A stretch of 64,000 nucleotides of DNA from Advenella mimigardefordensis DPN7 (GTDB lineage Bacteria; Pseudomonadota; Gammaproteobacteria; Burkholderiales; Burkholderiaceae_B), in NCBI RefSeq assembly GCF_000521505.1, contig NZ_CP003915.1:3720001-3784000 (forward strand), in the 5' to 3' direction. The translations under genes and the position numbers were made by a program. Below are positions 26,286 to 35,978 of the stretch, in pieces (the stretch's first letter is position 1; every line of letters begins with the position of its first letter). The notes below the pieces were generated by a model that saw only the letters and a list, made by a program, of their open reading frames with translations, searched no databases and was not told the DNA's origin.

Positions 26286-27485
26286 ATGGCCGCTTCAGTC
26301 AGACTTGAACAAGTCGCAAAATATTACGCTGGGAAACGTACGCTGCACGAGGTATCGCTGGACATTGCCGCCGGCGAATTTCTGACGCTGGTCGGACCGT
26401 CAGGCTGTGGAAAATCCACCCTGCTGCGCATTATCGCAGGCCTGACCACGCACGAAAGCGGGCGCGTCTATATGGGCGATCGCGATATCACCGCATCCCC
26501 GGCGAGCGAGCGGCCCGTGTCCATGGTCTTCCAGAGTTATGCACTGTATCCGCATATGACGGTGGCGCAAAACATTGCCACACCCCTGAGAATGAAGCGT
26601 TTGCCGGCACCCGCCCGCTGGCCGCTGTTGGGCCGCTTCTGGCCAGGCAGCCGCAAGCTGCGCCAGCAGATTGACCAGGAAGTGAGCGCCGTCGCCGCTC
26701 AGGTGCAATTGCAGAACCTGCTTCATTCCCGGCCTTCTCAATTATCCGGGGGACAGCGCCAGCGCGTGGCTGTGGCCCGGGCCATGGTCAAACAACCCGA
26801 CGTATTCCTCATGGACGAACCCTTGTCCAACCTGGATGCGCGCCTGCGCGTGCATATGCGCTCTGAAATCGCGGCCCTGCACCAGCGTACCGGCGCGACA
26901 TTTATTTACGTGACGCATGATCAGGTGGAAGCCATGACCCTGTCCAGCCGTGTTGCCGTCGTCATGGATGGCCAGATCGTGCAGGTCGGCACGCCCAGAG
27001 CGCTTTACGAAGACCCGCAAGACATCCGCGTCGCCCGCTTTATCGGCAGCCCGGAAATGAACATTCTGACCATCACGGCCAACGCTCAACACGGCGCAAG
27101 TCTGGACGGCGAACCGGTTCAACTGCCTGTCCCGGCCGGCGCTGGCGTGATCCACCTGGGTTTTCGACCCGAGAGCGTGAGCATTGCCGATCTCGCGAGC
27201 CGGCCGATACCGAATGCCATCCGGTTTTCCGCGATATTCGAGCGCACGGAAGTGCTCGGCCATGATGCCCTGCTGTTCTGCCGGCACCCGCACTCAAACG
27301 AGCCGCTGGTGGCCAGAGCGCCGGTTGCCGACATAGACCGGCTGCGCGCCCGAGGTAACTGGTCAGACAGGCTGATTTTGCAGATCAATCCGGCGCAGAC
27401 CTTCTGGTTCGATGCACAAGGCAGCAGAATCCCGCCCGCATACGCCCGTTGCGAGGTACTGCCCATTCACAAGCGTGTGTCCTGA
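26286..27485 (+). CDS. Carbohydrate-type ABC importer ATP-binding protein (UgpC/MalK family)
   Basis: A 399-residue ATPase. Walker A is GPSGCGKST, the signature LSGGQRQRVAVARAM, Walker B VFLMDEPLSNLDA and the switch His lies in YVTHDQVEAM. The C-terminal ~120 residues form the regulatory TOBE/OB domain of CUT1 importers. An insertion of ~20 residues (LPAPARWPLLGRFWPGSRK) falls in the helical domain. ATG at 26286 is preferred to the TTG at 26262. It energises the permeases that follow directly. Confidence 0.92.
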   Translation: MAASVRLEQVAKYYAGKRTLHEVSLDIAAGEFLTLVGPSGCGKSTLLRIIAGLTTHESGRVYMGDRDITASPASERPVSMVFQSYALYPHMTVAQNIATPLRMKRLPAPARWPLLGRFWPGSRKLRQQIDQEVSAVAAQVQLQNLLHSRPSQLSGGQRQRVAVARAMVKQPDVFLMDEPLSNLDARLRVHMRSEIAALHQRTGATFIYVTHDQVEAMTLSSRVAVVMDGQIVQVGTPRALYEDPQDIRVARFIGSPEMNILTITANAQHGASLDGEPVQLPVPAGAGVIHLGFRPESVSIADLASRPIPNAIRFSAIFERTEVLGHDALLFCRHPHSNEPLVARAPVADIDRLRARGNWSDRLILQINPAQTFWFDAQGSRIPPAYARCEVLPIHKRVS

Positions 27486-27487
27486 AC

Positions 27488-28417
27488 ATGATGCAAGAGC
27501 ACACCCTGCCCGCGCAGCACACCGAGCCGTCGGCCATCAGCAAACGCCGCTGGCCCGACGCCATGGCCTGGTGGTTTGCCATGCCTGCCTCCTTTCTCAT
27601 GCTCAGCACCATGGCGCTGCCGGTCCTCATTGTGATCCTGCTGAGCTTTACGAACTATGAGCTGGGTATGCCGGATACGGACTTTGTCGGCATCGACAAC
27701 TATCTGTCGGTCCTGAGCGATACCAAGTTCTGGCATGTGTTGCGCAACACCGTGATCTATACCGTGCTGGTCGTGCCCGGGTCGGTGATCGGCGGTCTGT
27801 TCCTGGCGATACTGGTGCAAAGTGTCGGCAGGGGTCGGCGCATCTACCAGTGCCTGTTTTTTCTGCCGGTGACGGCAACGCTGGTGGCCATGGCCACCGT
27901 GTGGAAGTATCTGCTGCACGGCCAGATCGGACCGATCAACCAGTTGCTGCATGGCCTGGGCCTGCCGCAGATGGAGTTCTTTGGCGATCCTGGTCTGGTA
28001 TTAATTTCACTTGCCATTATCGGCATCTGGCAACTGGCCGGCTTCAATATGGTGCTGTTTATTGCCGGCCTGGTAGCCATTCCGGAAGATCTTTATGACG
28101 CAGCCCGGGTGGACGGCGCCGATCGCCCATGGGATCGCTTCTTTACCGTCACCCTGCCATTGCTGGGCCCCACCATGCTGTTTGTGATCGTGACATCCAG
28201 CATCACCGCATTCAAGGTTTTCGACACCGTTGCCGTACTGACCCGGGGCGGCCCGCAAGCGGCCAGTGAAGTCATTCTTTACCAGATTTATCTGGAAGGG
28301 TTCCAGTATTTGCGCACCGGCAGCGCGGCAGCCATGACGGTCCTGTTCCTGATCTGCATTCTGGCCCTGTCCTGGCTGCAAACCAAATTAACCGAGAAAA
28401 AGGTTCATTACGTATGA
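27488..28417 (+). CDS. ABC importer permease (UgpA/MalF family)
   Basis: A 309-residue inner-membrane permease with about six hydrophobic segments and the EAA loop LYDAARVDGADRPWDRFFTVTLPLLGPT that docks on the ATPase. The start 2 bases behind the ATPase stop is preferred; the longer frame upstream lies inside that gene. It pairs with the MalG-type permease that follows with a 4-base overlap. Confidence 0.92.
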   Translation: MMQEHTLPAQHTEPSAISKRRWPDAMAWWFAMPASFLMLSTMALPVLIVILLSFTNYELGMPDTDFVGIDNYLSVLSDTKFWHVLRNTVIYTVLVVPGSVIGGLFLAILVQSVGRGRRIYQCLFFLPVTATLVAMATVWKYLLHGQIGPINQLLHGLGLPQMEFFGDPGLVLISLAIIGIWQLAGFNMVLFIAGLVAIPEDLYDAARVDGADRPWDRFFTVTLPLLGPTMLFVIVTSSITAFKVFDTVAVLTRGGPQAASEVILYQIYLEGFQYLRTGSAAAMTVLFLICILALSWLQTKLTEKKVHYV

Positions 28418-29274
28418 CCCCGCAAGCCGGCTTTAGCTCCCGCCTTTTATCACAGGTGACATTCTCTTCGTGCCTGCGCCACGGCGTTTTGCTGGCGCTG
28501 GCACTGATCATGCTGTTTCCTTTCTACTGGATGATCGTAACGGCCTTTCGGCCCGCCCAGGAAGTGTTCTCCGGGTCATTCAGCTGGCTGCCGCAACAGT
28601 TCGTCGGCTGGGACAATTTCCGTACCGCCCTGGCCGATGCGCCTTTGCTGCGCTATATGCTTAACGGTGCGATTGTCTGCCTGGGTGTGTTGCTGGTTCA
28701 GCTGGCAACGGCCATTCCCTGCGGCTGGGCACTGGCGCGCTATCGTTTCCGGGGTGATCGCATCCTGTTCGGCGCCGTCCTGCTCGGGCTGTGCATCCCT
28801 ATCCAGGTGCCCGCCATCCCGCTGTTTCTGGGGCTGGCCGCGACCGATATGCTCAACACCTATTTTGCCCTGATGGTGCCCTTCTTCCTGTCCGTGTTTG
28901 CCATCTTCCTGTTCCGCCAATCGTTCAGGATTTTTCCTGAAGACATCGTGCAGGCAGCGCGCCTGGATGGCCTGTCTGAAATGGCCATTCTCTGGCAGAT
29001 TGTTGTGCCCGCCAGCAAGCCGGCCATCGCCGCCTTCTCGGTTTTTTCCGTTACCAGCCACTGGAACGACCTGTACTGGCCGTTGATTGTGATCACCAAT
29101 GCCGAACTGATGACACCGCCTCTGGGTCTGGCATCGTTTGCCGACCCGGAAATTGGCGCTAATTTCGGCGCGCTGATGGCCTCAGCAACCATCGTCACGC
29201 TGCCGCTGATGATTCTCTATCTTTTTATTCAACGCCATTTTATTCAGGGCGTCACCAATACTGGCGTCAAGTAA
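28414..29274 (+). CDS. ABC importer permease (UgpE/MalG family)
   Basis: A 286-residue permease. The EAA loop is DIVQAARLDGLSEMAILWQIVVPASKPA, and the N-terminal segment FPFYWMIVTAFRP is typical of the UgpE/MalG group. The ATG overlaps the stop of the previous permease (ATGA). It forms the second half of the membrane pore of the importer. Confidence 0.92.
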   Translation: MTPQAGFSSRLLSQVTFSSCLRHGVLLALALIMLFPFYWMIVTAFRPAQEVFSGSFSWLPQQFVGWDNFRTALADAPLLRYMLNGAIVCLGVLLVQLATAIPCGWALARYRFRGDRILFGAVLLGLCIPIQVPAIPLFLGLAATDMLNTYFALMVPFFLSVFAIFLFRQSFRIFPEDIVQAARLDGLSEMAILWQIVVPASKPAIAAFSVFSVTSHWNDLYWPLIVITNAELMTPPLGLASFADPEIGANFGALMASATIVTLPLMILYLFIQRHFIQGVTNTGVK

Positions 29275-29328
29275 GAACGCCGGCTTCAGGCCATCGGGCC
29301 GGAAGTTTTTTTCTGGAGTGCAAGTGAT

Positions 29329-30615
29329 ATGAAAACTGTTCGTCGAATTTTAATGGGACTGTCGATCAGCAGTCTGTGCGCCTACGCGGTAGCCGTTAAT
29401 GCCGAAACCATTACGCTGGATGCCATGCACGCATGGCCCGGTCATAACCCCTTCTATGAAAAAGTGGCGCAGGCGTTTACCAAAGAGAACCCGGATATTG
29501 TCGTGCGCTTTCGTGCATCCCCGCCTTCTTACGATGAGGCGCACCAGGCCGTATTGCGCAGCATGATGACAGGGCAGTTGCCTGATGTCTATTTTTCCGG
29601 CTTTCACCTCCTGCCAGAGCTGGTGCATGCGCTGCAACGGCGTAAACAGGCGGTGGATCTCAAGCCATTTATCGCCCAGGAACAAGGCCAATGGCTTGAA
29701 ACCAACTACGAGCCGTCCGTGCTCAAGCTTGGTCAGGTAGAAGACACGCAGTATGGCCTGGCCTTCAACGCATCCACCCCCGTCATTTTCTACAATGCCG
29801 ATCTGGTTAAAAAAGCCGGCGGCAACCCGGATGCCTTCCCGACAGACTGGCCTGCCCTGATCACGCTGGCCGCAAACATCGCCAAGACCTCCGAAGGCAT
29901 TAATGGCATGGCCTACGACGTGCATGCCTGGCCGGACGACTGGCTCTGGCGCGCACTGATCATGGAACAGGGTGCCCCCCTCATGAATCCCGATGGCAAA
30001 ACCGTGGCCTTCGATGGCCAGTCCGGTCTGCATGCTTTGCAGAAAGCGCGCCGCTTCGTGACCGACGGCGCCATGGCCCTGCGTGATTTCGATCAATCAC
30101 GCCAGCAGTTTGTATCAGGCAAGCTGGGCTTTATTTTTGCCTCGCCCAACAGCGCCAAGGCTTTCTCCGAACTGGTCGGTTCCCGCTTTGACATGCGCTC
30201 ATCGGTCTTTCCGCTGGAAAACAAAGAGACCGGCAAAGTACCCACGGGCGGCAATGCCATGTTGATTCTGGCCAAAGACCAGAAGCGCCAGGAAGCAGCC
30301 TGGAAGTTCATCAAGTTTGCCACCGGCCCGGTAGGCCAGACCGAAGCGGTGCTGGGTTCCGGATATATGCCTACCAACAAGCTGGCCCTTCAGCCGCAAT
30401 ACCTGGGCGACTTCTACAAGAAAAACCCCAACTGGGAAACCAGCCTGAAGCAGATTGCCTATGCCAGCCCCTGGGGCGGCTACCCTGGTAATCATGGCGT
30501 GCAGATCTGGCGTACCCAGCGCGACATCATCGGCTCTGTCATGCGCGGCAAGGTTACGCCCCAGGACGGGCTTGCCCAGATGGTTGAAGCGACCAATGCG
30601 CTGCTTGCAAAGTAA
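29329..30615 (+). CDS. Extracellular solute-binding protein (UgpB-like)
   Basis: A 428-residue family 1 binding protein. The signal peptide ends near VNA-ETITLD. The mature N-terminus MHAWPGHNPFYEKVAQAFTKENPDI and the C-terminal GSGYMPTNKLAL resemble the glycerol-3-phosphate receptor UgpB, though substrate residues cannot be confirmed by eye. It would deliver ligand to the importer encoded upstream. A weak hairpin (GACGGC with GCCGTC, 30628-30648) with a T-run ~12 bases later follows the stop, and may lower expression of the downstream genes. Confidence 0.88.
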   Translation: MKTVRRILMGLSISSLCAYAVAVNAETITLDAMHAWPGHNPFYEKVAQAFTKENPDIVVRFRASPPSYDEAHQAVLRSMMTGQLPDVYFSGFHLLPELVHALQRRKQAVDLKPFIAQEQGQWLETNYEPSVLKLGQVEDTQYGLAFNASTPVIFYNADLVKKAGGNPDAFPTDWPALITLAANIAKTSEGINGMAYDVHAWPDDWLWRALIMEQGAPLMNPDGKTVAFDGQSGLHALQKARRFVTDGAMALRDFDQSRQQFVSGKLGFIFASPNSAKAFSELVGSRFDMRSSVFPLENKETGKVPTGGNAMLILAKDQKRQEAAWKFIKFATGPVGQTEAVLGSGYMPTNKLALQPQYLGDFYKKNPNWETSLKQIAYASPWGGYPGNHGVQIWRTQRDIIGSVMRGKVTPQDGLAQMVEATNALLAK

Positions 30616-30711
30616 GTTCCGCAGCCGACGGCACTCACTACGCCGTCATTCGCGCTCTCTTTTTGTCTCAACCGGGGCTGGCCAGGTGCCGCCCCCTTTT
30701 GCCGGTATCAC

Positions 30712-31398
30712 ATGACCCCATCTTCTTTGGATTTAATTATTTTTGACTGCGATGGAGTGATCGTAGACAGCGAGCTGCTGTCCACCCGGGCCAGTGCAGC
30801 AGCGCTGGCCGAATTCGGGCTGGATCTGACCGAACAGCAGGTTGCCTCTCTGTTTCTTGGCCTCACGCTTGAGGACGGACTGCAACGCATCCGTCAACAG
30901 TATCAGCGCGAGCTGCCGCCCGCATTCGCAGCCAGAAAAATGCAACTGACCGAACAGCTGTTTCGCCAGGAACTGACGCCGGTACAAGGACTGGTTGCAC
31001 TGCTGCAGCAGTTGACCACACCCTATTGCGTGGCCTCCAACAGTGCCCACCAGCGACTGCGATTTTCATTTGAAGCAACCGGGCTAAGCCGCTATTTTGC
31101 TGGCCGTATCTATAGCGCCGAGGACGTCGCTCAGGGCAAGCCTGCGCCGGATTTGTTTCTGCATGCGGCCAGACAGCAACATGCCGAACCGCAGCGCTGC
31201 CTGGTGATCGACGACAGCACCAGTGGCGTTCGCGCCGCCGTCGCAGCTGGCATCCCGGTCATTGGTTTTGTTGGTGCAAGTCATGCCTACCCCGCCCTTG
31301 CCGATCAACTGCGTGAGGCCGGCGCAACCTGGGTCATGCCGGACTACGCGGCAGTCCGCAAGCACATTGAACAGTACAACGTAAAGGAATTTTCATGA
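30712..31398 (+). CDS. HAD-superfamily hydrolase (phosphatase-like, subfamily IA)
   Basis: A 228-residue cytoplasmic HAD protein. Motif I is DCDGVIVD with D12 and D14, motif II lies in VASNSAHQRL, the lysine in GKPAPDLFLHAA and motif III is VIDDSTSGVRAAVAAG. The cap domain is alpha-helical, as in phosphoglycolate or sugar-phosphate phosphatases and beta-phosphoglucomutase. It likely removes phosphate from, or isomerises, the imported compound or its hydrolysis product. Exact substrate unknown. The next gene overlaps by 4 bases. Confidence 0.88.
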   Translation: MTPSSLDLIIFDCDGVIVDSELLSTRASAAALAEFGLDLTEQQVASLFLGLTLEDGLQRIRQQYQRELPPAFAARKMQLTEQLFRQELTPVQGLVALLQQLTTPYCVASNSAHQRLRFSFEATGLSRYFAGRIYSAEDVAQGKPAPDLFLHAARQQHAEPQRCLVIDDSTSGVRAAVAAGIPVIGFVGASHAYPALADQLREAGATWVMPDYAAVRKHIEQYNVKEFS

Positions 31399-32294
31399 CG
31401 CTCGATACTTTATTTTCCAGGCCAGGCAAGTTTCTGCGTGGCAATCTGCATGCCCATACCACCAACTCCGACGGCAAGCTGCCCACCGAAGAGGTGGTAC
31501 GGCGCTACAAGGAATCCGGTTATGACTTCCTGGCGCTGACCGATCACTTTCTGCCCTCGTATCAATTTCCGCTGACCGATGCGCGGCAATACCAATCCGA
31601 CACATTTACACCACTGGCAGCCGCCGAATTGCACGTGCCGCGCACTGAAAACAGCGCATTGTGGCATATCACCGCCATCGGCCTGCCCTATGATTTTGAG
31701 CCTACTCGCGAAGGCGAAGATGGCCCGGCGATCGCCCGACGTGCCGCCGAGGCCGGTGCGTTCATCACCCTGGTACACCCGGCCTGGTACAGCCTGTCGC
31801 TGGCCGATGCGCTGACCATTGATGCAGCGCATGCCGTGGAAATCTACAACCACGGTTGCCAGCTGATGCATGACAAGGGTGATGGCGCCTATCTGCTGGA
31901 CGGGTTGCTGGATCGTGGCCGTCCGATGCTGGCTACGGCGGTTGACGACGCGCATTTCAAGTCGCCGGATTTTGGCGCAGCCTGGGTCGAACTCAAGGCC
32001 GACAGCAGAGACCAGGCCGATATCGTATCCGCACTGAAAGCCGGTCACTTTTACTCCACCCAAGGCCCCGTCTTTCATGGTATTGAAACGAGCGACACGC
32101 ATTTGCATGTCACCTGTTCTGCCGTCAGTGGCGTTCTGGTGGTGGGTGCCGGTTATCTGATGGCCTATCAGTTTGCCACCGGCCTGACCCGCGCCAGCAT
32201 AGATCTGGCGCCGCTGGCAAAAAGCCCCTGGTACCGCGTGGTACTGATCGGCGCCGATGGCAAGCGGGCCTGGAGCAATCCGGTCTGGAAATAA
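31395..32294 (+). CDS. PHP-domain phosphoesterase
   Basis: A 299-residue protein with an N-terminal PHP metal-binding fold: H19 and H21 with D26 in NLHAHTTNSDG, D49/H50 in LTDH, E77, H127 in LVHP and D183/D184/H186 in AVDDAHF, which is a complete set for a trinuclear site. PHP enzymes hydrolyse phosphomonoesters or phosphodiesters. It is translationally coupled to the HAD gene and lies behind a Ugp-like importer, so it may open a phosphodiester, doing the job UgpQ does in the classical ugp operon (inference). Confidence 0.85.
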   Translation: MTLDTLFSRPGKFLRGNLHAHTTNSDGKLPTEEVVRRYKESGYDFLALTDHFLPSYQFPLTDARQYQSDTFTPLAAAELHVPRTENSALWHITAIGLPYDFEPTREGEDGPAIARRAAEAGAFITLVHPAWYSLSLADALTIDAAHAVEIYNHGCQLMHDKGDGAYLLDGLLDRGRPMLATAVDDAHFKSPDFGAAWVELKADSRDQADIVSALKAGHFYSTQGPVFHGIETSDTHLHVTCSAVSGVLVVGAGYLMAYQFATGLTRASIDLAPLAKSPWYRVVLIGADGKRAWSNPVWK

Positions 32295-32345
32295 AGCGCA
32301 TGCGCGGTAGAGCGACGCTCTGCTGCGCCCGACCACATTGAACGC

Positions 32346-32371
32346 AATGACGGGCGTGCGAGCCCGTCATT
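32346..32371. other. Perfect hairpin without T-run
   Basis: AATGACGGGC (32346-32355) pairs with GCCCGTCATT (32362-32371) around a 6-nt loop. No T-run follows. It lies just behind the PHP gene and may protect the 3' end of its transcript. Confidence 0.4.
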
Positions 32372-32461
32372 CGCAATCATCCTGGCATCATCCAATCAGA
32401 TGCCGCAGCAACGCGCCTTCATTTACGCCAGCAAGTGACTGTCTCAAAGCCATCATGCGAT

Positions 32462-32515
32462 AAAAAACCGGGACGACATGCATGGTATTTGCCATGCCGG
32501 TCGCCCCGGTTTTTT
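32462..32515. terminator. Bidirectional Rho-independent terminator
   Basis: A stem with outer arms AAAAAACCGGG (32462-32472) and CCCGGTTTTTT (32505-32515) and an inner GCATGG/CCATGC stem. The A-run on one side and the T-run on the other make it work in both directions, between the convergent PHP operon and the gcv operon. Confidence 0.85.
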
Positions 32516-32574
32516 ACATGATCAAACGGCTGCTGCGTCCCACTATTTTAGACGCGCAACAGGAGATCGGTCCC

Positions 32575-35484
32575 TTAGTCCATATAGGCTTCCAGCGGCG
32601 GGCAGGAGCAGACCAGATTGCGATCGCCGAAGGCGTTATCAACCCGCGCCACCGGCGGCCAGTACTTGCCTACCGGCGAGACATGGCCGGGATAGGCCGC
32701 CTGACTGCGCGCATACGCATGGTTCCACTCGTCGGCAGTGAGCATTTGCGCTGTATGTGGTGCGTTGGTGAGCACATTGTCCTGGGCATCCACTTCACCG
32801 GCCTCCACCTGGGCAATTTCGCGGCGGATGGAGATCATCGCATCCACAAAACGGTCCAGTTCCTTCAGGCTTTCCGATTCCGTCGGTTCAACCATCAGGG
32901 TGCCGGCCACAGGGAAACTCATGGTCGGTGCATGAAAGCCATAGTCGACCAGACGTTTGGCCACGTCGTCTACCGTAATGCCGCAAGCGTCCTTGATAGG
33001 GCGCAGATCCAGAATACACTCATGCGCGACGCGACCGTTACGACCGCTGTACAGCACCGGATAATGGGGCGCCAGGCGCGTCGCGATATAGTTGGCGTTC
33101 AGCAATGCCACTTCGGTCGCGCGCTGCAGGCCCGAGGCCCCCATCAGCGCAATATACGCGTAGGAGATAGGCAGAATGCTGGCCGAACCGAAAGGCGCTG
33201 CCGAGACCGGCCCGGGACGCCCGGCCGCATCAGCAGCATCAGGCTGGCCCTGTTCATTCAACACGCCCGGCAGGTACGGCGCCAGATGCGCGCGTACGGC
33301 AACCGGCCCGACACCCGGACCACCGCCGCCATGCGGAATGCAGAAGGTCTTGTGCAGATTCAAGTGGGACACATCCGAGCCAAAGCTGCCCGGCTTGGCC
33401 AGCCCGACCATCGCGTTCATATTGGCGCCGTCCAGATACACCTGACCGCCAGCCGCATGCACCAGATCGCAGATCTGCACAATGGCTTCCTCGAATACAC
33501 CATGTGTAGAGGGATAGGTGATCATCAGCGCCGCCAGGCGATCGCCGGTCTGCTCGATTTTGCGCTTCAGGTCTTCCACATCCACGTTGCCATTGCTATC
33601 CGAAGCGACAACAGTCACCGACATGCCGGCCAGATTGGCCGAGGCGGGATTGGTGCCGTGAGCAGAGGAAGGAATCAGACACACATCGCGCTGGCTCTGG
33701 CCATTGGCCTGGTGATAGGCGCGGATGGCCAGCAGGCCGGCATATTCGCCCTGGGCGCCCGAATTGGGCTGCAGGCTGACCGAATCGTACCCGGTGATCT
33801 CGCACAGAGCGGCCGACAGGCGACTGACCAGTTCAGCATAGCCGGTGGTTTGCGCCGCCGGTGCGAACGGGTGAATATTCGCGAATTCGGGCCAGGTGAT
33901 GGGAATCATCTCGGCCGTGGCGTTCAGCTTCATGGTGCACGAACCCAGCGGGATCATGCTGCGATCCAGCGCCAGATCCTTATCGGCCAGCGTGCGCAGG
34001 TAACGCAGCATGTCGGTTTCGGAATGAATGCTGGAGAAGATCGGATGCGACAGAATGGCCGACTGGCGTGCCAGCGAAACCGGCACAAAGGTATCTTCGC
34101 CGGCGTTCAGCAAGGCAACATCAACCGCAGGCGCACCGGCGGCTTCGGTAAGCACATTCGCCAGCGTCTGCAGGTCGGCCAGGGTGACGGTTTCGTCCAT
34201 GGACAGGGCAAACTGCGTCTCGGATACCCAGCGCACATTGATGTGCGCCGCTTCCAGCCCGGCTCGCAGGGCCTGGCCATGGCTGGTCTGCACCAGCAGC
34301 GTATCGAACCAGGTATTGTTCCGTACTTCATAACCGGCAGACTGCAGCAAGGTGCGCAGCAGGGTTGTGGTCACATAGGTGCGCTGGGCAATACGCCGCA
34401 CACCCTTGGCACCGTGATAGACGGCAAACATACTGGCCATCACAGCCAGCAACACCTGGGCAGTACAAATATTGGACGTCGCCTTCTCGCGACGGATATG
34501 CTGCTCGCGGGTTTGCAACGCCAGCCTTAAGGCTGGTTTGCCCTGCGCGTCCTTGGATACGCCAACCAGGCGCCCGGGCATGCTGCGCTTGAAAGCATCG
34601 CGGCAGGCCATGAAACCGGCATGCGGACCACCGAAGCCCAACGGCACGCCAAAGCGCTGCGCAGAGCCCACGGCAATATCAGCACCCCACTCGCCCGGCG
34701 CTTTCAGGATGGCCAAAGCCAGCAGATCGGTGGCCACAGCCACAACGGCACCGGCGGCATGGGCATCGGCTGTCAGTTGCGTATAGTCGGTCACGCTACC
34801 CAGGCTATGCGGGTACTGCAGCAGCACACCAAAGCACTCAGGCAAGCCCTCTGCTTCGTCGGCCACCCGCACCTGGATGCCCAGCCCGTTCGCACGGGTT
34901 TTCACCACCTCGATGGTTTGCGGATGGCAATGTGCAGACACAAAGAAAACATCACTTTTTGATTTGGCAGAGCGGCGCGCCAGCGTCATGGCTTCGGCTG
35001 CCGCCGTGCCCTCGTCCAGCAGGGATGCATTGGCAATATCCAGTGCCGTCAGATCGGTGATCATGGTCTGGAAATTCAGCAGCGCTTCCAGCCGCCCCTG
35101 AGAAATCTCGGGCTGATAGGGCGTGTACGCCGTATACCAGGCAGGGTTCTCAAGAATATTGCGCAAAATCACATTGGGCGTGAGGGTGCCGTAATAGCCC
35201 TGGCCAATGTAGTTGCGGTAAATCGCGTTTTTCTGTGCAATGGCGCGCAATGAAGCCAGCATATCGGCTTCGCTGCGCGGCCCGTCCAGCGCCAGGGGCG
35301 CCGCATTGCGGATACGGGAAGGAACAATTTCATTGATCAGTTCGTCCAGGCTCTCGGCGCCGATCACAGACAGCATTTCTGCCTGCTCGACCTCGGAGGG
35401 CCCGATATGGCGTCCGACAAATTCCTGGGACGCCGCTTCGTGTGTGTGCAACATAATCTGGGTAATCCGGTGGTAATCAGTCAT
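32575..35484 (-). CDS. gcvP: Glycine dehydrogenase (decarboxylating), P-protein
   Basis: Pyridoxal-phosphate enzyme of the glycine cleavage complex; it decarboxylates glycine and passes the aminomethyl group to GcvH. It is full length at ~969 residues, with the N-terminal [10 protein letters not shown], the Gly-rich loop [13 protein letters not shown] and the PLP lysine in [14 protein letters not shown]. The ATG at 35484 is preferred; one at 35502 would add six residues. It is last in the gcvT-gcvH-gcvP order and ends at the bidirectional terminator. Confidence 0.97.
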   Translation of the reverse strand: MTDYHRITQIMLHTHEAASQEFVGRHIGPSEVEQAEMLSVIGAESLDELINEIVPSRIRNAAPLALDGPRSEADMLASLRAIAQKNAIYRNYIGQGYYGTLTPNVILRNILENPAWYTAYTPYQPEISQGRLEALLNFQTMITDLTALDIANASLLDEGTAAAEAMTLARRSAKSKSDVFFVSAHCHPQTIEVVKTRANGLGIQVRVADEAEGLPECFGVLLQYPHSLGSVTDYTQLTADAHAAGAVVAVATDLLALAILKAPGEWGADIAVGSAQRFGVPLGFGGPHAGFMACRDAFKRSMPGRLVGVSKDAQGKPALRLALQTREQHIRREKATSNICTAQVLLAVMASMFAVYHGAKGVRRIAQRTYVTTTLLRTLLQSAGYEVRNNTWFDTLLVQTSHGQALRAGLEAAHINVRWVSETQFALSMDETVTLADLQTLANVLTEAAGAPAVDVALLNAGEDTFVPVSLARQSAILSHPIFSSIHSETDMLRYLRTLADKDLALDRSMIPLGSCTMKLNATAEMIPITWPEFANIHPFAPAAQTTGYAELVSRLSAALCEITGYDSVSLQPNSGAQGEYAGLLAIRAYHQANGQSQRDVCLIPSSAHGTNPASANLAGMSVTVVASDSNGNVDVEDLKRKIEQTGDRLAALMITYPSTHGVFEEAIVQICDLVHAAGGQVYLDGANMNAMVGLAKPGSFGSDVSHLNLHKTFCIPHGGGGPGVGPVAVRAHLAPYLPGVLNEQGQPDAADAAGRPGPVSAAPFGSASILPISYAYIALMGASGLQRATEVALLNANYIATRLAPHYPVLYSGRNGRVAHECILDLRPIKDACGITVDDVAKRLVDYGFHAPTMSFPVAGTLMVEPTESESLKELDRFVDAMISIRREIAQVEAGEVDAQDNVLTNAPHTAQMLTADEWNHAYARSQAAYPGHVSPVGKYWPPVARVDNAFGDRNLVCSCPPLEAYMD

Positions 35485-35533
35485 GTCGCTGCTGCCGGGC
35501 ATTCAGTGCGAATGCAGGCAACGGCGACGGGGT

Positions 35534-35905
35534 TCAGGCCTGGGCTTCGTAGGCAGCCGCATCCAGCAATGTGTCGGCATCGGCCGCATTGGCGGGCTTG
35601 ATTTTGAAGATCCAGTTGGTGTAGGAATCTTCATTGACCAGATCAGGCTGGCCTTCCAGCACATCGTTGAAGGCAACGATTTCGCCGTCTACCGGTGCGT
35701 AGATGTCAGAAGCGGCCTTGACCGATTCCACCACACCCGCAGTGTCGCCGGCTTTCAATTGCGCGCCCACCTGGACATCGCCCACGTAGACCAGATCACC
35801 CAGTTGCTCCTGGGCATTATCAGTGATGCCGACAACGAACACGTCGCCTTCGGCCAGAACCCACTCATGCGAAGGGGTGTATTTACGATCGGTAGGTAAT
35901 TTCAT
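35534..35905 (-). CDS. gcvH: Glycine cleavage system H protein
   Basis: The 123-residue lipoyl carrier of the glycine cleavage complex. The lipoylated lysine lies in the motif GVVESVKAASDIYAPVDGEIV (V-E-S-V-K), and the N-terminal YTPSHEWVLAEGD is diagnostic. It shuttles the aminomethyl group between GcvP, GcvT and dihydrolipoamide dehydrogenase. It lies 49 bases before gcvP and 73 bases behind gcvT. Confidence 0.97.
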   Translation of the reverse strand: MKLPTDRKYTPSHEWVLAEGDVFVVGITDNAQEQLGDLVYVGDVQVGAQLKAGDTAGVVESVKAASDIYAPVDGEIVAFNDVLEGQPDLVNEDSYTNWIFKIKPANAADADTLLDAAAYEAQA

Positions 35906-35978
35906 TCAAAACTCCTGGAAGAGGAAAATGACCACGTTGCACACGGTCATATAATATCAAGGTTTATGTGACGGTTTT

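Noticed and set aside
32482..34530. 682-codon open frame on the plus strand
   Set aside because: It is fully antisense to gcvP, has no recognisable domain and arises from the GC-skewed codon pattern of that gene.
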